NCBI GenBank assembly: GCA_005656395.1
Contig: SRSI01000068.1
Coordinates: 372,001-436,000, forward strand
Direction: 5' to 3'
Length of the DNA stretch: 64,000 nucleotides
Source of the DNA: Strongyloides papillosus
Lineage: Eukaryota; Nematoda; Chromadorea; Rhabditida; Strongyloididae
Both the position numbers and the translations under genes were made by a program. Below the pieces are notes generated by a model. The model was not told where the DNA came from. It saw only the letters and a program-made list of their open reading frames with translations, and did not search any database. Shown in pieces: positions 1 to 13,236 of the stretch. Within the stretch, counting starts at the first letter, position 1, and each line of letters opens with the position of its first letter.

Positions 1-368
1 ATATTACACAACATTGGCAAATATTTATTTTGTATCATTATCAATAATTGATCATTACATAAAACTATTTTATAGATTATGTCAGATAAATTTTGTAGCG
101 GTAGATTATTCTGATAAAAGACTCATTTTATGATGTGTTACGCAATTGGCATAAGGCTGTTATAAATGAGGTGAATGGCTTATTATAAATTTAAGATAAT
201 ACTCAATTAGAGAATTTTTTTAAACTAAAATTATCCTTTTAGTTTAATTACTTTTAGAATACATAGTAGAAAGTAACCTTTAAAATAATATTACTCCATT
301 CAAAAGATACTTTTAAATGCAGTATATTATTTTTGAAATATATAGTTTTTGACGTATATAAGACTTAC

Positions 369-577
369 GCATAAAAATACACTAAATTTAAAAGAAATCC
401 ATCACAAAGATCTTTATATTGCAATTCAACATTCCTAAAGTTATTTTCAATAGAATTTTCATTATTAATATTATAACCAATTTTCAATGTATTTATTGGA
501 ATTAACGGCTCCTCTCCAGCTAATAAATCTTTAATCCATTCGGCTAAACAACCACTCCAAAAAACTTCTTCATTCAT
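369..577 (-). CDS. HOOK-domain protein (girdin/CCDC88-like), first exon only
   Basis: The exon starts at the ATG at 577 and encodes 69 residues plus two bases. It ends at a consensus GTAAGT donor whose first base is 368. The start (MNEEVFWSGCLAEWIKDLL) and the later DLCDGFLLNLVYFY match the beginning of the N-terminal HOOK domain of girdin/Daple-type proteins, in which a Trp-containing helix is followed by a short loop and a DG-x-LN helix. These domains recruit dynein or bind microtubules and precede long coiled coils. I found no in-frame continuation in bases 1-368, so the rest lies left of the window. Assignment to the girdin rather than the Hook branch is inference from about 70 residues. 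A chance ORF is unlikely because coding sense, ATG and donor agree. Confidence 0.45.
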
Positions 578-3500
578 TTGATCGAATAAATATTATTAAC
601 ATAAGATTAAAAATGAACAGCAATCATAAAGGAAATTGATATGATTAAAGATTAATGATATCAAGATAAAAAAGTTATTTCAAAGTAGATCAAAAAACCA
701 ATGAAGCTTAAAAATTTCCTTTTTACAAAATAACTTTTTATATTACAGTCGACTTAATGATTCCTTTTATTTAATTGAATTCTAAAATAAAAAGATAGGG
801 ATAAGAAATATTTAAAAATAAAAAAAAAGAATGAATTAAAATAAATTGATGAATAAAGAAATATCATATAACATTTCTTACTATCAATAAACGATTATGA
901 AAATATCCGGAATCTATGAAAAAACAAACATTTTCAATATCAAATACATTACCGCTTACTTATATTTGAAGAAGTTGTTAAATAGAACTAATGACAAATT
1001 ATTATTCTTGCTTTCACACATTATATCTTCTTTGTATTCTCATAAATTAATAAGAATAATATAATATTTTTAAGTAAATAAATTTTATCTCAAATTAACT
1101 TTCTCCAAATACACTTAGTAAATGGTAATTGAAAGAAAATTCGAACAAAGCGTCAAAATTAACTGTCCATTTATTTAAAAATGATTAAAAAAACTAGTTA
1201 GAGTTCCTTGAACAATATTTAAAAATTTTAACGTAATAACTAACTAGCTAATTGATACACTATATATATTTTATTTATTTATTTTTAAGAATGTTCTAAA
1301 TTTTATGAAGGTAAATTTAGTATAATAACATTTAAGATAGTGTTAAAAGTCATGAAATATCTAGAAAACTAGATTTTTTTAGACTCACTTCTTTGAATGA
1401 ACATGTTTTTCTTTTAATTGATTTACTTAAAAGGTAATCTTATGCCAATTATTAGACATTTGACCACATATTAATAACAAGCTTTTTTTAAGTAACAGCG
1501 CGGTAAAATTTAGATAACGGTACAAGTAATAGAAAATGTTAGTCATTCACTACTAGATAATAAAAAATAGAACATTTGATTGACATATAATATTCACTAT
1601 TTCCTCATCTCTGAAATTTATCTATATATTTACACATAATTGAATTGATTATATGCACTTTAATTAAAAAAACCTATCAAAATTAATCATGCTAAATTTT
1701 AAAATAAATATAATGAAATATTTGAAACTTGCTTTATTATATAAAATATGATACATAGTTAGAGATTAAAAATAATGCAAACATCAAAAACCTAAATCAT
1801 AAAATATGATATTATTTTAATCCTCAATAAAAATTAGTAGAAATAAAAACAAGTACATTAAATCCTTAAATTGAAACTAAATAAATTTTATTTATAAAAA
1901 TGATTCAAGTATTCGTTCACTTTTTGTGGTTGAGACAATCAGTTGATTAAATTTTTTATGTAACATTTTTAATAAATGGTTGTTTTAAAAAAAATGTAAT
2001 GGAAAACTATAATACTATCATATTAATACCATAAACTGTTTTAATATAATTAATTTTTTTGTGAATAGTAATTTGAAAGTACCTTGAATTGTTTAAAAAA
2101 AAGTAAATAGAAAGAGAATATTTAATTTGTATCAACATTAATCATTTAAACCATCAAATTATATAAATTAAAAGGCTTTTAAAGAAAATGATTATGCTAT
2201 AACTTCCAATAAAAAATAATGGATCTTTGTTAAAAAAAATCATACTGCTTTAGTTTTGCCAAATAACAATATCATTAAGTATTTAAAAAGTTGTCAAACC
2301 ATGTTTTATAAGGTAAAAGATTTGTTATTATGTAATGCTACAAGGGCAAAAAAACTAGATATATCAGTAATTACATAGGTCATTAAAAATGAGGCAATAT
2401 TTAAGGTAAATGTTCAGTGGAAAGAGTGATAAAGTTAATCAGAGTTAAAAAAATGATTAATAGCTAATATTTTTTATCTGAAACAATTAAATTGTTTGCA
2501 AATTTCATTAATGACAACACTATAAATTTATCTTTTACCATTAAAATTGAAAATGAAATATTTAACATGTAATTATATTATATTTACCAATGTAAAAGTA
2601 AAAAATATAGTAACAAAAATATTTACAATAATTTTTTTAATGTTCAATAAAAAAATATTTCATCCAAAAATAAAACTATAAAGATAAGGAAATCACAGTT
2701 AAAAATAAATAAAAATAACAATAATAATAGTATAGTGACATATGAATTTTTATTTAATAAAGTGTCATAAATTTCATTTATCAATATTCAAAATCTTTCA
2801 CAACTTCAACACATCTAAAAACAGGTGAGAAAATAAAACGAGAAATGTTTAAAATAGACAATATAAAAAGTAGTATAAAAAATCTTAAGATTTATATTTC
2901 ATTGTTGAAATAATGTTTATCATTTGAATAGAAATATAAAAAAATATTGTGAACGCTCATAATGTATTGAAATTTATGTACATAAAAAATTACTCACAGT
3001 TTAACTGTACTTCTTAAAGTAGTAAGAAATTATACTAAGGTGTGGAAATAGGAGTAAAAAATATATATTAAACAATACATGATCAAATTATTTTCCAGAA
3101 TCAAATAAATTTACTGATTAATGTTAACAGTATCAAATGTAAGTCGCTTCTTATATGTAAACTTCTATAGATAAGAATAATCTTTTAAAAAGAATGTTTA
3201 ATATTAAAAAAATTTCTTCAAATTTTTAAGCAAATATTTAATGTTTCCACCTTCATACAAATAATATGGGAAAAAATTTTTTTCTAAATAAAATATTATA
3301 TTGGTCATCTCAACAAATTTATATTATATTCTCAAAGTTTAAAACTGGAACCGCAAGAAAATAAAAGTTTTCTTTAAAGTAACTAAAGAATAAGACAATT
3401 TATATTATATTTCCATTTCTTTATTCAAACAATTAATGTTTTTACAATTGATATTGTATCGTAATCACACAAATAATTAAAAAATAAATATATGGTAGAA

Positions 3501-6500
3501 TATAAAGATAAAAACATATTTCTTATAACAAATAAGAACTTGTAATCACTAGTTTAATTTTTTCCTCAATTTCCATTTGATCTATTCTAACAAAAATCGG
3601 ATATTTTTTTTTAAAAAATTTGTTTGTCTGTTATAAGTGATATGTTGAACAAAGCAATTAATGCTACTCTATCAAAGAAATATTAGATAAATAAGTATTT
3701 TAAAAACTCCAATAATTTAAAATATGAATCACAACAATTATTTGATATAAAAGAAATATTTAAAAGACATGAGTGATAAATTTTTCTTTATATATCAACT
3801 TAATAGGTGGAAATTTATGATTATGATATGGTATTTAAAAAATCTTAACTATTAGTAAATTTTTATCAAAAAAAATTGTTTTGACATTAAATAATCTGTA
3901 ATGTTGGTGTTAAAAGTAAGGTATTAAGTAGTTTTAAGTGAAAAAGTATCAAATTACATTCGTTTATCAAAATAAGCGCGGTTAAACCTTATTATCATTA
4001 AGAAATAAAAGAAAATTTAAACTTCCTAAGAGGTGATAACATTTTTTTTAAAAACTTTAACATGAAGTTTTTAAATTGCATGGTAGATGATAATTAAAAT
4101 TTCGCAATACATATAGAATGATTAATAGTAATAATAAAATATAATTGTAAATGTAAACTATAAAATTATTGTAGTCAATTATTATAGTTAACCTTACGAA
4201 GTTATTTGAAAAATTTACAGTCCATGAGTAATTAATAAAATTTAAACACATTTCTCTTAACATAGCGGTCCCTTTAAATTGTCTATCAATTATAAGAGGT
4301 ACAGAGGAAGTGAATTTGCCTTTATAATGCTAACACGTGATGACCTATTGTGACCTAAAATGGCATGGAGACTCATAAACTATCTACAATAAATAGATTT
4401 TATACCTCTACTTATAGATTAAGCTTTATGTAAAGAAATCAACTCGTTATCCTAATAAAATCAATATCAATTGAGTAAAAATTATTATTTATTATTCTTA
4501 AATGACAAATTATTATATATACATTTGTTTTAATGAAAAATACCCATTGAGATAGGGAAAAAATCATATTAAATTATTAAAATAGATAATAAGAAGTTTG
4601 GTAAAATATATTTTATTATGATATATAGTCAAAAACCTTTCTTTTAAAAATGAACATTATGTAATGAATATAGTGGATCAAAATGTGCATGCAGTTGGCA
4701 TTTCACATATACTCTGAATAATAGTTGATGCATTTAAAGGATATTAGAAAAGCAGGTGTTCATATGCATATTGTATCAAAAAAATTTAATATATTCACAT
4801 TTCATACACAACAACTTACTAGTATTATAGTAAAATGAATGATTAATTATAGTAAAGCACAAAATTATACTATTAAGCTTATGATACTTATAAAATAATA
4901 ACTTTTTTGACTTTTCTTTCATTGAAATTAATACGTGGGCTTAAATTTTTTATATAACAAAACTATAATAATAGTAGCAATTTAAAATATCATAAAGAAA
5001 TTTTGTAGAATTCTAGTAATGACTGTGCTTATTAAATTGTCATATCCTTTAACTTATCATTAAAATGATTATTTTACATGATTTTTTATGTATATTCAAC
5101 CTTTATCAATGACGTAATAAAAAGTTAAATTTACATCCAGTGCTGTTACTATAATCAAATGATTAACCATAAGTATTAACATAACTACAAATCAAAAGAT
5201 TTTATTCAAAACTCTTTTATATATATTGAATCATTTTAATAAAATGAGTCAAATATTACCTTGAAAGTTTATGTGATAGCTAAACAGATGTTGAATAAAT
5301 TGGAATATTTCTCTGTGTGTGCCGAAAAGTATATTTAATGATGGGATAGATTTACATAAAAGCGACATTATATTTTAAAAAAACGCATTAAAAAAATTAA
5401 CATTGAACAAATTTGTCTGTTTAAATAACGTCATAGAATTAATCACTTTTTTGTATGTAAAATAAGTTTTTTACTCAATATCTAATAAAATGTTGGTAGA
5501 AAAAGTAAAAATAAATAATAAATGAATTGTATTCGGCTTATGTTGATAATACATATTATCTAACAAAATATGTTCCAGTCACAAAAGTAAAATGATTTAT
5601 CCTCCACTTTTCTTATCTAAACATGAGATATCATTTTACATAATTCTTTACTTTCAATACATTCTTTTGTACATCGTAGGTTAACCTTTTGATGTTTTTC
5701 AATTGTTGTGAATAGTTACAATGTACAGAAAAATTTCCCAATGTAAAATTATCAGATGACCATCAGAAGATTTTAAAAAGTATAATAGAGGAAAATGAAA
5801 TAGAGATTTAATTATTTAGATATATACAGTATTATTTAAGTGTTATCTTAACCTCATCAGTTGCAAATATATCCAGTCCTTTATCAAAATTTTGCAAAAT
5901 TATTTCATTTGAAATAATCTACGAATATAGAAGCATAATTTTTTACCATTAAATTTTGAAATTACAAAATTTACTAGTATAATTAGTAGAAAGAATTCGA
6001 GATAATGAAGGTTTAATAATAATTTATTAATTGAAAGAAGAAAATTTCATGATTACGAAAGTTCCCATGTTTTATCAATTGTCCTTCGTAATATCAAAAA
6101 AAATGTTATTAATATTTTGATTAAAGTAATATAAGAAGAATTATTTCCAAAAAATGAATAAATTCTTAATTATCCTTTGACATTAAAAATAAAATTTGCC
6201 GTTATCTTTTATTCTGTATTAAGATGCGTTACCATGCACACAATTTACTTACCCTGATTTTTGATTTAAGCAATTGTAATCTAGAAAATTGAATTCTATC
6301 TGAACTAATTTTTTATCTTCATCATTTGAAAAACCAAGTTCTAATATACTAGAAAATTTAACAAAGCAAAACCTACAGTCATAATTAAATCAACATTTAA
6401 ATAAATTAATATTTCAATTTGTTAAAATTTCATTATACTAACTCTTTAAAATTCTTGTATGTTTCAAAAACTAATGGCAAAAAACTTTCAAAGCATTAAT

Positions 6501-8396
6501 CCAAATAAACAGTTATTAGCTTAACTATAGTTATGATATCTGAAAATAAAATAAAGAAGAATACAGATTTGAATAGGGAAAGTAAAAATAAATAATCGAA
6601 GATTAATCCTATAAAGTTTAGGAGAAACCGGTCTTGCTCACGCAAAGTCCATTAAGAAAATAAAAACAGATGATTTTAAGGTACAATCAGGAAGTTTTAA
6701 TAGTGATGAATCTCAATCTAAAATATAGAGAATTACGGTAATGTGGCAAATGCTTTTTTATTAAGTATTAATTGCCTATTTTCCTATATTTTATTGTAAT
6801 GTTTATATAATCAAATCTTTATTTATCTAAATTCTGTTATTTTATTCCATGATCTCCTTGATATACCCGGGACCATAACACAATTTTTGTTGTATAACTT
6901 TATATCCATGGAAACGCAAATCATTAAAAAAGTACGAATGAAGATGAAAAACAAATAGTACCTTTATAGGAAAGATGAACTGCCTAAATAACCAAGAATC
7001 AGAATACATAACAATAAATAAAGTATTTTTTCTATCTTTTTTTGTAGTATTTTATGTTTTTACTTTTCTCAATACCTATATTCCTAGTAAACTTCTTAAA
7101 AATACTTTTTTATCTAGATTTCATATAAATTGCTACACAAAAGTCAAATTAATAGACTGAATTTCCAATACAAAAGATCGAATTGTTCTTTTGTAGTATG
7201 GTTGGATGGAAATTGAATGAAAGGATTTACTACTAGCTTTTTATTAGAAAATAGAGGGACAATAGTAAGAAAGAATAATATATTAAATAATTACAATATT
7301 TATTATTTATAAAAAATATTTCATTTATATATGTATGGTTGAATTCATTTTTGACCAGTTTGGGGTCCCTAATTTCCCACACAAGTTCTCTTTATAATTC
7401 TTTTTTACTTCCTTGTTTAACTTTTATCATTTGAATGTTGTTACATTTTCTTATATTTGCTATTTTAATTGTTTAGCGTTCACATTGCTATGTAAGTATT
7501 GTTATTAGTTTCAATAAATCATAGCTGTAATTACTTAAAATTATCAATATTTTATATAAAATAAATACTCAGTCAAAATAAAAAAAAATACCAGAAACAA
7601 TATTTAAATTAGTTTAATTTAATATTTTTTTAAATTTTTTGATAAAATAGTCCCTCCCTTTAACAACTTAAAATTTTGATTTTTAAATTTGTCAATCCTT
7701 TAAATAAATTATACTATTTTTATATCAATTTTTTACCATTATAAAATATTAAACCAGAGTAAATAAATTTTGTGTATGTATAAAAAATGATAAAACAAAA
7801 TATGATAATCACTAAATTTATAAATTAATTAATTGAAAAATTTCATGAAGTTTAATGTCAATACAATACTATCAATCAGTTGTTTAAATTATTTGATGTA
7901 CATTCGCAAAATTGTATGTAATATAAAGTATTATTTCTCTTACAAACAACTGTCAATTATTTTTATTTAAATAATGGTATATTTTAATGTAAAAGGTTTA
8001 TCTCAAGAATGTTAATTTTCAACTTATAATGATTGTATGTTGCTAGATATCAATCTAAGGTTATTCTTAAACTTATCTACAATACATGACAATGACTTGT
8101 CTAATATCTTTATCATGACGTGAATTATGATGTTGCTTCTTCGTATTTTATCAATATTTGTTTAAAAGGTGTTTTTTTAAGATACAAGGAATCCAAATTT
8201 TTTTAAATCAATTAATGTAAAGATTAGAAAATACTACTTGCACTTTATTGGCACTATCCTCAAAAGAAGTGGGTTTTTGTCTCTCTTAATAATTGGAATC
8301 GCGTTTAAAAGATTTAAATATAATTGCTTATAGAGATCTCCTACATATTTTTCCGTTATTTATTATTGTATACTTTCTAGGTGTTTTATAGTTGCA
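578..8396. other. Long AT-rich intergenic desert
   Basis: About 7.8 kb without a convincing exon on either strand. The few ORFs above 60 codons (4057-4263 minus, 6975-7160 plus) are low-complexity Ile/Phe/Asn/Tyr runs with no family resemblance. The stretch must hold the promoter of the leftward HOOK gene (start at 577) and of the rightward zinc-finger gene (start at 8397). The only clear regulatory-looking islet I saw is the E-box plus DR4 element at 4334-4356. Confidence 0.6.
4334..4356. promoter_or_regulatory. E-box next to a perfect DR4 nuclear-receptor element
   Basis: A palindromic CACGTG lies at 4334-4339. It is followed directly by two identical TGACCT hexamers at 4341-4346 and 4351-4356, separated by ATTG. 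On the minus strand this reads AGGTCA-N4-AGGTCA, the textbook direct-repeat-4 site for nuclear receptor dimers. The sequence is seen directly. Function as an enhancer is inferred, and no target gene can be named. Confidence 0.4.
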
Positions 8397-10400
8397 ATGG
8401 ACGGAAAAAAAGAAAAATTTGTCTGTCCACACTGTAGTGAAGTAATGGACGTAGATATGATATACCTTCATGTTAGAAGGATATTCAATAGTGCATTATA
8501 CAAATGTCGCGAATGTGACTTCTCCACAAATGATACTTTTCATCGCCATCACCACAAAACGACAACAGGGCACAGGCTAGAGGACAAAACCGAACTAGAT
8601 CCTCTTTTGGAAAAAGTCATAAATTCAACAGCAACGATTTTTATGAATTCACTTGTAGGTAAAAGTGAAAGTACAAATGTTGTGAAGAATGTAAATAAAC
8701 CTAAGGAAATAAAGAAAATTGATAATCTGAAACCTCCTACTAATGGTAATGAAACTCCAACTACTGTAAAAAGACCACCAAGTGATTTCGAACAAAAGCG
8801 GAAATTTTTTCAAAATACGATATATTCAATTAGCACTATGTCTTTTGAATATGAAAATGAAAACAACAGTTCTAAAGGTAAGCTTGGAAATTTGAATAAT
8901 CATATTTTTTTAGCTGTTGAAGTCGTGGAAATTTCTACTGATGCGAAATTACCTAAACAGAAATATAATGTACCACTACCGTTGTTTGGGAAAAATAAGA
9001 TGGTAGCGTGTCAAAAATGTGGAAAAGAAGTCCATGAGAGTTACCTTTCTAGAAGAAAACATGTCTTTAAGGAACATCAGGACGATATAATGCAAAAATT
9101 AAAGGATATAAAGTCATTTAAAAAGACAGATATCCTATTCAATGGATTTATGATTATTCGTGATTGTTTCCCTGATCATGTTGTTTGCAGTGATTTTCAA
9201 TGTGTTGATTGTGGTTGTTACTACTGCTCGATATCTGGTGTAAGATATCATGTTGGTGTAAGTCACCAAAAGAGTATCGTTATAAATTGCCCTTTTGAAA
9301 ACTGTGAATTTAAAAGTGGTAGCAGTTGTCACGCTAAAGATCACATAAGAATACACATGAAGGGGATTGCGGATGGTAAACATGATGTATCAATTAAAGA
9401 CTTGGCATCTTACGTTTCTCCCCAAAGTTTCGCCAAATTTAATAATTCATGCAAAAATGAGTCTCATTTAACTAAATGTATATCAAAGCATTATTTTCCA
9501 ATAAGTATGACGTACTATGAAAATTTTCAAAAGGACTTCAAAGATGCTTTGTCTGAATTTAAGAGAAGTTACTTACAAATACATGTGCTAAATGATTTGA
9601 TTTCCACTAATCAAGGAATGAATGAAAGTGAAATAATTCCACCTCATAATGGTAATTTATTATCTAAAAAATTTTAGACATTTTTTCCAGATACAATTGA
9701 AGAATTGGATGATGATAGTGATGTCCCCGAGGAATGTATGGTGGAACAAAACAACATTTCAGGAAAAAAACGCAAGCGTGACGACTCAAATTCAGATGGA
9801 GAAGGTAGCGATGTCATTTTTTTGAAAGAAATACCATTGAAATCTAAAAAAAATAGCATCTCAGAGGAATCGACATCTAGCGGAGCATCTGTTGTCATAG
9901 AAAATTCTCCAAGATATCCATCTAATGAAGCTGTAAATACAAAAAATAATGAAGTCTCACTAGAAAGGCCTAATGTACCAAGACCTGTAAATAAGCAAAA
10001 TAATGAGGAAGCAATGGAAAGTGGTAAAATTGAGAAGTTTAAGAAGGAGATACCTCCTCTAGAAGCCGTTACAAAGAATTTTATTCAAAATAATGGTAAT
10101 GGCAAATTAAAGGAGGAAATTGCACCTAGGCCAAGTATTAGTCTAGATGCTAAAAAAGTCAAGGATGAATTTACTACATTACCTCCGGAGAGTAGAGCAG
10201 AAAGACCCTATAAAGATTCTGCCTACGAAACTTCCAGCAGAAGAGGAGAAGAAATAAGAACAAAACCCAGACAAGGAGATTTTAATAAAGAAAGATATCA
10301 TAACAAATCTTATTCCAACTATAATGACAATAGAAGACATTCATCAATGTCACATAATTATGATAATTCTTTTAAATATTCAAAATCTTCACGTAATTAG
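8397..10400 (+). CDS. C2H2 zinc-finger protein with disordered basic tail
   Basis: The ATG at 8397 opens a reading frame joined to a second one by a 39-nt intron (9652-9690, GTAATT...TTCCAG). A further 36-nt GTAAGC...TTTAG segment at 8878-8913 looks like an in-frame intron without a stop, so the product is 642 aa if both are removed or 654 if the first is kept. Zinc-finger-like units are C10/C13/H25, C37/C40 with His at about 53 and 59, then three more fingers between 9008 and 9360 (CQKC, CVDC and CPFENC starts, each followed by paired His). The C-terminal third (after 9691) is acidic, then Lys/Arg/Ser/Pro-rich and probably disordered. A nuclear nucleic-acid-binding role is inferred. No orthologue was recognised. 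Confidence 0.8.
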
Positions 10401-11200
10401 AGATATTTTCCATGTCGTTAATCTCATTAGATGGAATAATAGTTTGTAGTATTTTTTGTATATACTTATTAATTAAAATTGTCATTGTATTTTTTGTTTA
10501 CCAACTATAAAATATTTTTTTTGCCACAAATTGATCCCCAACAAATAAAAATAAGAAGAATTGTTAAACTTTGGGTCACTAGATCTGATACCATGTAAAC
10601 AATAAGAAAACCGACAATAATTGCTCTAGGCAATCTAAATTTTAAAATTGTTTCATCATCTGTTAAATTAATGAATTTTTAAAAAGTAATTTCGTCATAT
10701 AATTTAAGATAAAAATATGCCATAAAATTTATATTTCCTTGAACCAACAACCAATGGGAAAAAAGTTAATATAACTTGAATCGTTGAAATAAAATGAAAA
10801 CTTCTAACAAAGTGTGTTTTTTTTCCATCATGAAAAAAACATACATTAAATGAAAAGCATTTTTAATAGTGTTATAATCTCGGCAATAAACATGTAATTT
10901 CTCCATTGAATCATCTTTTTGTTTTTAATATGATCTTACAAACAATTCAATTACCTTGGTTTTATGTATTAAAGTAGTTAAAAATAGGCATATTAATAGT
11001 ATAACAAATTAGTATTTAAGTATGGCGATTGGTTTAAATAAATCAGAGATGTAAATTCTTAAGATTTTGGTTTTTAATTTGTTAATTCTTTGTAAATATG
11101 TTATACTTTTAATATGTCGACATCTTATTATTTTAATATATTAAAAGATAGTAAGTAAATTGTGTGTAATTTGTGCTGACTCCAGAACTGTTTATAGTAA
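10401..11200. other. Intergenic, AT-rich, nothing recognised
   Basis: This holds the 3' flank of the zinc-finger gene and featureless AT-rich DNA leading into the decayed gene. No exon, RNA gene or repeat could be supported. Confidence 0.5.
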
Positions 11201-11212
11201 AATTCTCTTAAC

Positions 11213-11574
11213 AGATGTTCAAATAAATCTACTAGGAGAAAAGTTGCTACTACCGTAGATGGAGTCAAAGAAAATAAAGAAGCAGATGTACTCATTAAAA
11301 TGCCTGTAATAAAAATTAATACCACTTTAAACGATAAAAGAAGAAAATAAACATGCTTGATATACTTAAAAATTCATTGAAAAAGATGAAATTGAATACA
11401 ATGATAAAGATGTTAATTTTACCAAATTCAGATGTCTCAAAGTTGAAACAACGAGGGGTTGAAAATATTCAAAGTTCAATCTATAAAAATTTATGTTCCA
11501 AAACAACCAAGGCATTATTTGTTAAAGAAGATATAGAAACTAAATCTATCAAAATAGTAAAAATGAAATTATAA
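11213..11574 (+). pseudogene. Decayed protein-coding fragment in three frames
   Basis: Three adjacent coding-like segments lie in order but in different frames. About 11226-11349 reads RRKVATTVDGVKENKEADVL and onward to a TAA. About 11370-11459 reads KFIEKDEIEYNDKDVNFTKF and onward to a TGA. About 11463-11574 reads NIQSSIYKNLCSKTTKALFV and onward to the TAA at 11572. The first two carry the Lys/Glu/Asp-rich composition of true nematode exons rather than the Ile/Phe/Tyr composition of random AT-rich ORFs. No splice pair I could find joins the three. I read it as a degenerate gene or gene fragment of unknown family. A real gene with unusual introns is the alternative. Confidence 0.35.
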
Positions 11575-11773
11575 GGAGAATAGTACTTTACATATAATTT
11601 TTCATTTTATAAAATCACCTTCTCCAACAAAAGAAATTATAAATAAAATAAACCTTGGTAAACTGAGAAATGCTATAAATTTATTTCATCTAAATGAATT
11701 TTAACCAAGCATATCCTAAGTTAAATTAAAGTTGGAACAAAAATTCTTAAAATATTTCTCAAAATATGGTTAA

Positions 11774-12535
11774 TTAATCAAAGAGTCCTTTTTCTCTGAG
11801 TTTGGAGACTAATGTTTTGACATCTGGTACAATTTCACCTGCTGATCTAGTTGGTGGTTCAGTTACTTCAACAATTTCAGTTTGATTATCGAGTGAAACA
11901 CCTAAATCAGATGCTTTAAGTGTTTCCAATGGCTTTTTCTTAGCCTTCATGATATTTGGTAGAGTTGCATATCTTGGAGTATTTAATCTTAAATCAGCAG
12001 TAATTACGGCTGGTGTTTTTACATTTACAGTTTGGAGACCTCCATCAATTTCACAGACAACATCAAGTGACCCATCTTTGGCTTCAATTTTATTGGCAAA
12101 TGTTGCTTGTGGCCAGTTGAGCATACCAGCTAGTAGTTGACCAGTTTGATTACAATCATCATCGATAGCTTGTTTGCCGAGTAAAACGCAGTCATATTTA
12201 TCTCTTTTGACAATTGCGGCAAGAGCTTTGGCAACATGGAGTGGTTCTAATTTTTCATTTGTTTTAGCATCAACCTGAACTAAAATACCTTTGTCAGCAC
12301 CCTTGGCCAATGCGGTTCTTAAGATGGTGCTTGATTTATCAGTTCCAAGTGACATTACAGTGATTTCTGTTGCTTTTTTGGCTTCTTTTAATTTGACGGC
12401 TTCCTCGAGAGCGATATCACAAAATGGATTCATAATATGAGGAACATTATCTTTGACAACTCCAGTTTTATCTGGCTTAACACGAATCTTTACTGCATAG
12501 TCGATGACGTTTTTAACTCCAACAAGGATTCTCAT
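11774..12535 (-). CDS. ETFB: Electron transfer flavoprotein subunit beta
   Basis: One uninterrupted exon of 253 aa, close to the 255 aa of human ETFB and collinear from the first residue ([20 protein letters not shown]). With ETF-alpha this mitochondrial matrix protein carries electrons from acyl-CoA dehydrogenases to ETF-ubiquinone oxidoreductase. The subunit binds AMP. The AMP-binding core is clear ([21 protein letters not shown], residues 61-81; [20 protein letters not shown], 118-137). The dehydrogenase-recognition loop with its Leu and following lysines is intact ([13 protein letters not shown], 190-202). As in the human protein, no cleavable presequence is seen. It is transcribed away from the DHHC gene across a 700-bp gap. 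The assignment is secure. Confidence 0.97.
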   Translation of the reverse strand: MRILVGVKNVIDYAVKIRVKPDKTGVVKDNVPHIMNPFCDIALEEAVKLKEAKKATEITVMSLGTDKSSTILRTALAKGADKGILVQVDAKTNEKLEPLHVAKALAAIVKRDKYDCVLLGKQAIDDDCNQTGQLLAGMLNWPQATFANKIEAKDGSLDVVCEIDGGLQTVNVKTPAVITADLRLNTPRYATLPNIMKAKKKPLETLKASDLGVSLDNQTEIVEVTEPPTRSAGEIVPDVKTLVSKLREKGLFD

Positions 12536-13236
12536 GATTAAAAGAAAAAAATCTACAATAACGTAATTAATTTTTAGTGACGAAAATAGTCTATCAATAA
12601 AAGGTAGGTTATGTAAATGACGGTCATTAAAAAAATATGTAGTAATATAATGATAAAATGTGTCTTAAAATTGATTACCAACTGTAATTTGTAAACATAT
12701 TAGAGGAATTAAAACTTATTCTAAAAACAATAAATAATCCATAGTAAATTATAGCCATCTTATGTAATGATAAAAACAATTAGATGAAAAACAAAACTGT
12801 ACATGTGAAGCATTTTTTGTCTTATAAATAATTTTGGAGTTGTGAGCGTGCGATGATCAAGATAAGAAGGCACTTAATCAGTTTGATAAAATGATTGTTT
12901 TTAATTAACCGCAATTACATGCTGGAAAAGTTATAATTATTAAAAAAATAAGGCATCATTCGAACACGTTTCATTTTATGAAGTTTACAATATTTTTTTT
13001 CAAAAACTTTTGTGTCAACTAGCATTATTTACAGAAGTGTAAAAAAATAATAAAACAAAAATTAGCATTTTTATGAATAATTACTTCTACAATCATTTCA
13101 ATTGCATATACAAAAGAGATGATGCATTTTCTTACAAATTTTAATAATTTGTATTGTTCGAATCATTTTGTTAATTAAATTTTATTTTTGAAATAATTTA
13201 TTGGTATTGATGTATCATATTTATTTCTTATAGAAT
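12536..13236. promoter_or_regulatory. Divergent intergenic region between ETFB and the DHHC gene
   Basis: 700 bp between two start codons on opposite strands, so it must hold both promoters. A TTTCTTATAG acceptor ends at 13233, three bases before the DHHC ATG. It is either a spliced-leader acceptor or the end of a 5' UTR intron. No TATA box or repeat was convincing. Confidence 0.45.

Noticed and set aside
4057..4263. 68-codon minus-strand ORF
   Set aside because: Ile/Leu/Asn/Tyr-rich reading typical of random AT-rich DNA, with no splice partners or family resemblance.
6975..7160. 61-codon plus-strand ORF with a hydrophobic stretch
   Set aside because: Phe/Lys/Tyr-rich, isolated in a gene desert, with no signal-peptide logic or cysteine pattern; not supported.
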